A stretch of DNA of 64,000 nucleotides from Formicarius rufipectus (taxonomy: Eukaryota; Chordata; Aves; Passeriformes; Formicariidae). Location: the NCBI GenBank assembly GCA_013399695.1, contig VXAU01000753.1, positions 170,016 to 234,015 on the forward strand, given 5' to 3'. Under the pieces are notes generated by a model that worked only from the letters and a program-made list of their open reading frames with translations, searched no databases and was not told the DNA's origin. Shown here piece by piece: positions 62,101-64,000 of this stretch; the stretch's first letter is position 1, and the number at the start of each line of letters is the position of its first letter. Position numbers and translations under genes: made by a program.

Positions 62101-62430
62101 GGCTGTTATTCCTCACATCAAATGAAGTTTCAAAGCTTGTCCTTCAAGAGCCTACTAATTCCCCTCTCTTCTCAAGTGCTCATCACTGTTTCATGCTGTG
62201 TGCTCTTACAGAGTTTCTTCCTACACAGACAGCCTGTTTTGCCTTCTTCCACCTCTCTGTACCATGGCACCTTCCATTCATGCTTATCGTAGCTCTCTTG
62301 CTATGCAGCTTTCCCACAGTCCCTCCTAAATCTGCTTCTCAAAACATATTTCTGGTAAATGGTCACAGGAAAAAGTACTGTCCTGTCCAAGTCTGTCTGA
62401 TGTGCATAAGACACGGTTCTCTAGTCACAG
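56113..62430. other. Repeat-poor single-copy DNA
   Basis: About 6.3 kb with no recognisable CR1, LTR, SINE, tRNA or exon. Low-complexity patches occur near 56400 (A13), 58745-58800 and 58860-58890. A 131-codon plus-strand frame at 57081-57476 has no recognisable domain. Confidence 0.35.
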
Positions 62431-62578
62431 CATCACAGAATCATAGAATGGTTTGGGGTGGAACAGACCTTAAAGGTCACCTAGTTCCAAACTCCCCACC
62501 ATGGGCAGGGATGTCAGCCACTTGATCACATTATTCAGGGCCCAATATAACCTGGCCTTGAACATTTCCAGGGATGGT
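62431..62578 (-). mobile_element. CR1 LINE, 3' tail, antisense
   Basis: CATCACAGAATCATAGAATG with GTTTGGGGTGGAACAGACC, TTAAAGGTCACCTAGTTCCA, CACCATGGGCAGGGATG and CCTGGCCTTGAACATTTCCA. Two intact terminal units and few visible mismatches suggest a younger copy, 5'-truncated near 62578. Confidence 0.95.
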
Positions 62579-64000
62579 AAAGATTTCTGTTTCCCATCCA
62601 GTGAATCTTTTATCTGGGTTCTGTTATAAAATCTTTCATCCCAAGACCTGGGTGAAATAGTGAATGTTATGAGCAGAGCCATCACAGCCTTTATGTGATA
62701 ACTTAATAGCAAGAGATATTACCTATGTCTACATATTCTACTGAAGAAAAAACATCGCCTGTGCTCTGCTCAGCACTGTGATTGTGCCAAGTCCTCTATA
62801 AATCCTTAGCACTCATACATATAGCTATCCAAACTGTTTTGGGGGAAGAAGAGGACTGCTTTTTTCTTCAGATAAAGTATCAGGAAAATTCAGTGATCAA
62901 ACTGAATATTAAGAGGACAAGTCAAAAGAAGTCATCTTTAAATTCTTATTAAGAAATTGTGGGCACAAGAGGATAATGGAGAGAACCATCGCAGGGCTCT
63001 AATATCGGGAATTTTTTCACACCACTGAACCTAGGGGGAATTTCTTTCTAAAGAAAAGAAGAATTCTGTTTCCATAGTAACTCAGAGCTAGAGCCCCCTT
63101 ACAGTCCAAATTTAGCAGAATTATATGTGCAGCAGCATACTACTGTGCACTTGAGGCTACAATGAAACCACTAACCTCATTGCATTTGGGATGTCAGGTT
63201 GAATTTGAACTGGGACTGGCAATATGTTGAGCAAGTCCACATATAACCCTAAAAAGTAAGGCTATGCCTTAAAGACAAGGGAGAAATTATAGGTGATAAC
63301 AGGCCATAAACTAGCAGCTTGCTAATGACTTGAAATATCAAAAATTGCCAAGAAATAGGTTAGCATTTAAAAATTAATAATTTTTTCCCAGTACTGACAT
63401 CAATTTATTTAGTCCTATGAAACAAATATCACAGTGACAGTTCTTTCCCCTGTACTGTATGGACTCACAAGACATAAAAGCTGTTCTGCCTTCATTCCAA
63501 AGAGAGGTCACATTGATGTCTTAAGATCGTTAAGATTTGTAGCATATAGATTTTTAATAATACAGCTGTATAGTTTCTGAGACTTTAGAATAGCAGTTAA
63601 CAGTCACTAAACCCCTTTCTCACGATTTATATCAAATACTCAAAATTCTTGAAATTTTGTTTAATGTTCTTTTCAAGGAAAAATATTTTAGCAAGGACAT
63701 CTGGTTTGAGACACATACATAGAAGGACATAATAAGATATCGTTATAGTCAAAGCAGAAGGCCCAGAAACCTTGGAGAAGCTCCAAAGAAGGCATGTGAT
63801 GTGAGGGTAATGATGGTGAGGAAGTAGGGGGTCTTGAGACCTCTGACTCAGTTCTGGGGGGACATGCCAAGGGGCAGACCCGAGGGAGGTTCTGAGGGTG
63901 TACAATTCTCAGGTTGGATGCATCCATTAGATATGATAATTAATTAGTGTTATAAATTTGTGAGAGCCTTATACTGTGGTGTGCACTTATGTATATTGCA
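62579..64000. other. Single-copy DNA
   Basis: No gene, RNA gene or interspersed repeat recognised. Overlapping minus-strand frames of 79-92 codons at 63627-63927 show no domain. Confidence 0.4.

Overview
This window looks like avian nuclear DNA that is almost certainly non-coding: either intergenic sequence or one or more very large introns. The main clue is repeat content. I recognise about 17 fragments of the CR1 LINE family by their conserved 3' end (a short TCATAGAATC-type terminal repeat followed by the GGTTTGGGTTGGAAGGGACC block) and, in the longer ones, by decayed remains of the C-terminal part of the CR1 reverse-transcriptase ORF. There are also two old MIR/CORE-SINE-like relics, one complete solo LTR of an avian class II (ERVK, alpharetrovirus-like) endogenous retrovirus, many poly-A, poly-T and (AAAC)n/(AAAT)n tracts, and a 69-base run of N marking an assembly gap. 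Together these indicate a bird, perhaps a passerine; the order is inferred, not proven.

Layout: 1-3.1 kb holds a CR1 copy and a possible ancient CR1 relic. 3.1-9.5 kb is mostly single-copy with one MIR relic. 9.58-9.77 kb is a very long A-rich tract. 10.4-14.7 kb has three CR1 copies, two of them long and old. 20.0-23.4 kb has three more CR1 pieces and an unusual direct-repeat cassette around a TTCGCGAA palindrome. 23.9-24.4 kb is a GC- and CpG-richer block with promoter-like boxes. 24.4-30.0 kb is single-copy. 30.1-39.4 kb carries six CR1 copies. 40.9-41.1 kb may hold an ancient amniote repeat. 41.1-48.5 kb is single-copy. 48.5-50.8 kb holds two plus-strand CR1 tails around the 730-bp solo LTR. 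53.3-53.5 kb is the gap plus an A/C-rich tract. 55.0-56.1 kb has a MIR relic and a long CR1. 56.1-64 kb is single-copy apart from one short CR1.

I could not support any protein-coding gene, tRNA, rRNA, CRISPR or bacterial-type feature. The longest reading frames are either CR1 antisense remains, low-complexity translations, or unrecognised frames of 100-165 codons that chance allows in 64 kb. The most notable items are the solo LTR with its 5-bp target duplication, the 30-bp TTCGCGAA-centred sequence shared between that LTR and a site 26 kb away, the isolated CpG-richer promoter-like module at 23.9-24.4 kb, and the 14-to-3 strand skew of the CR1 copies.
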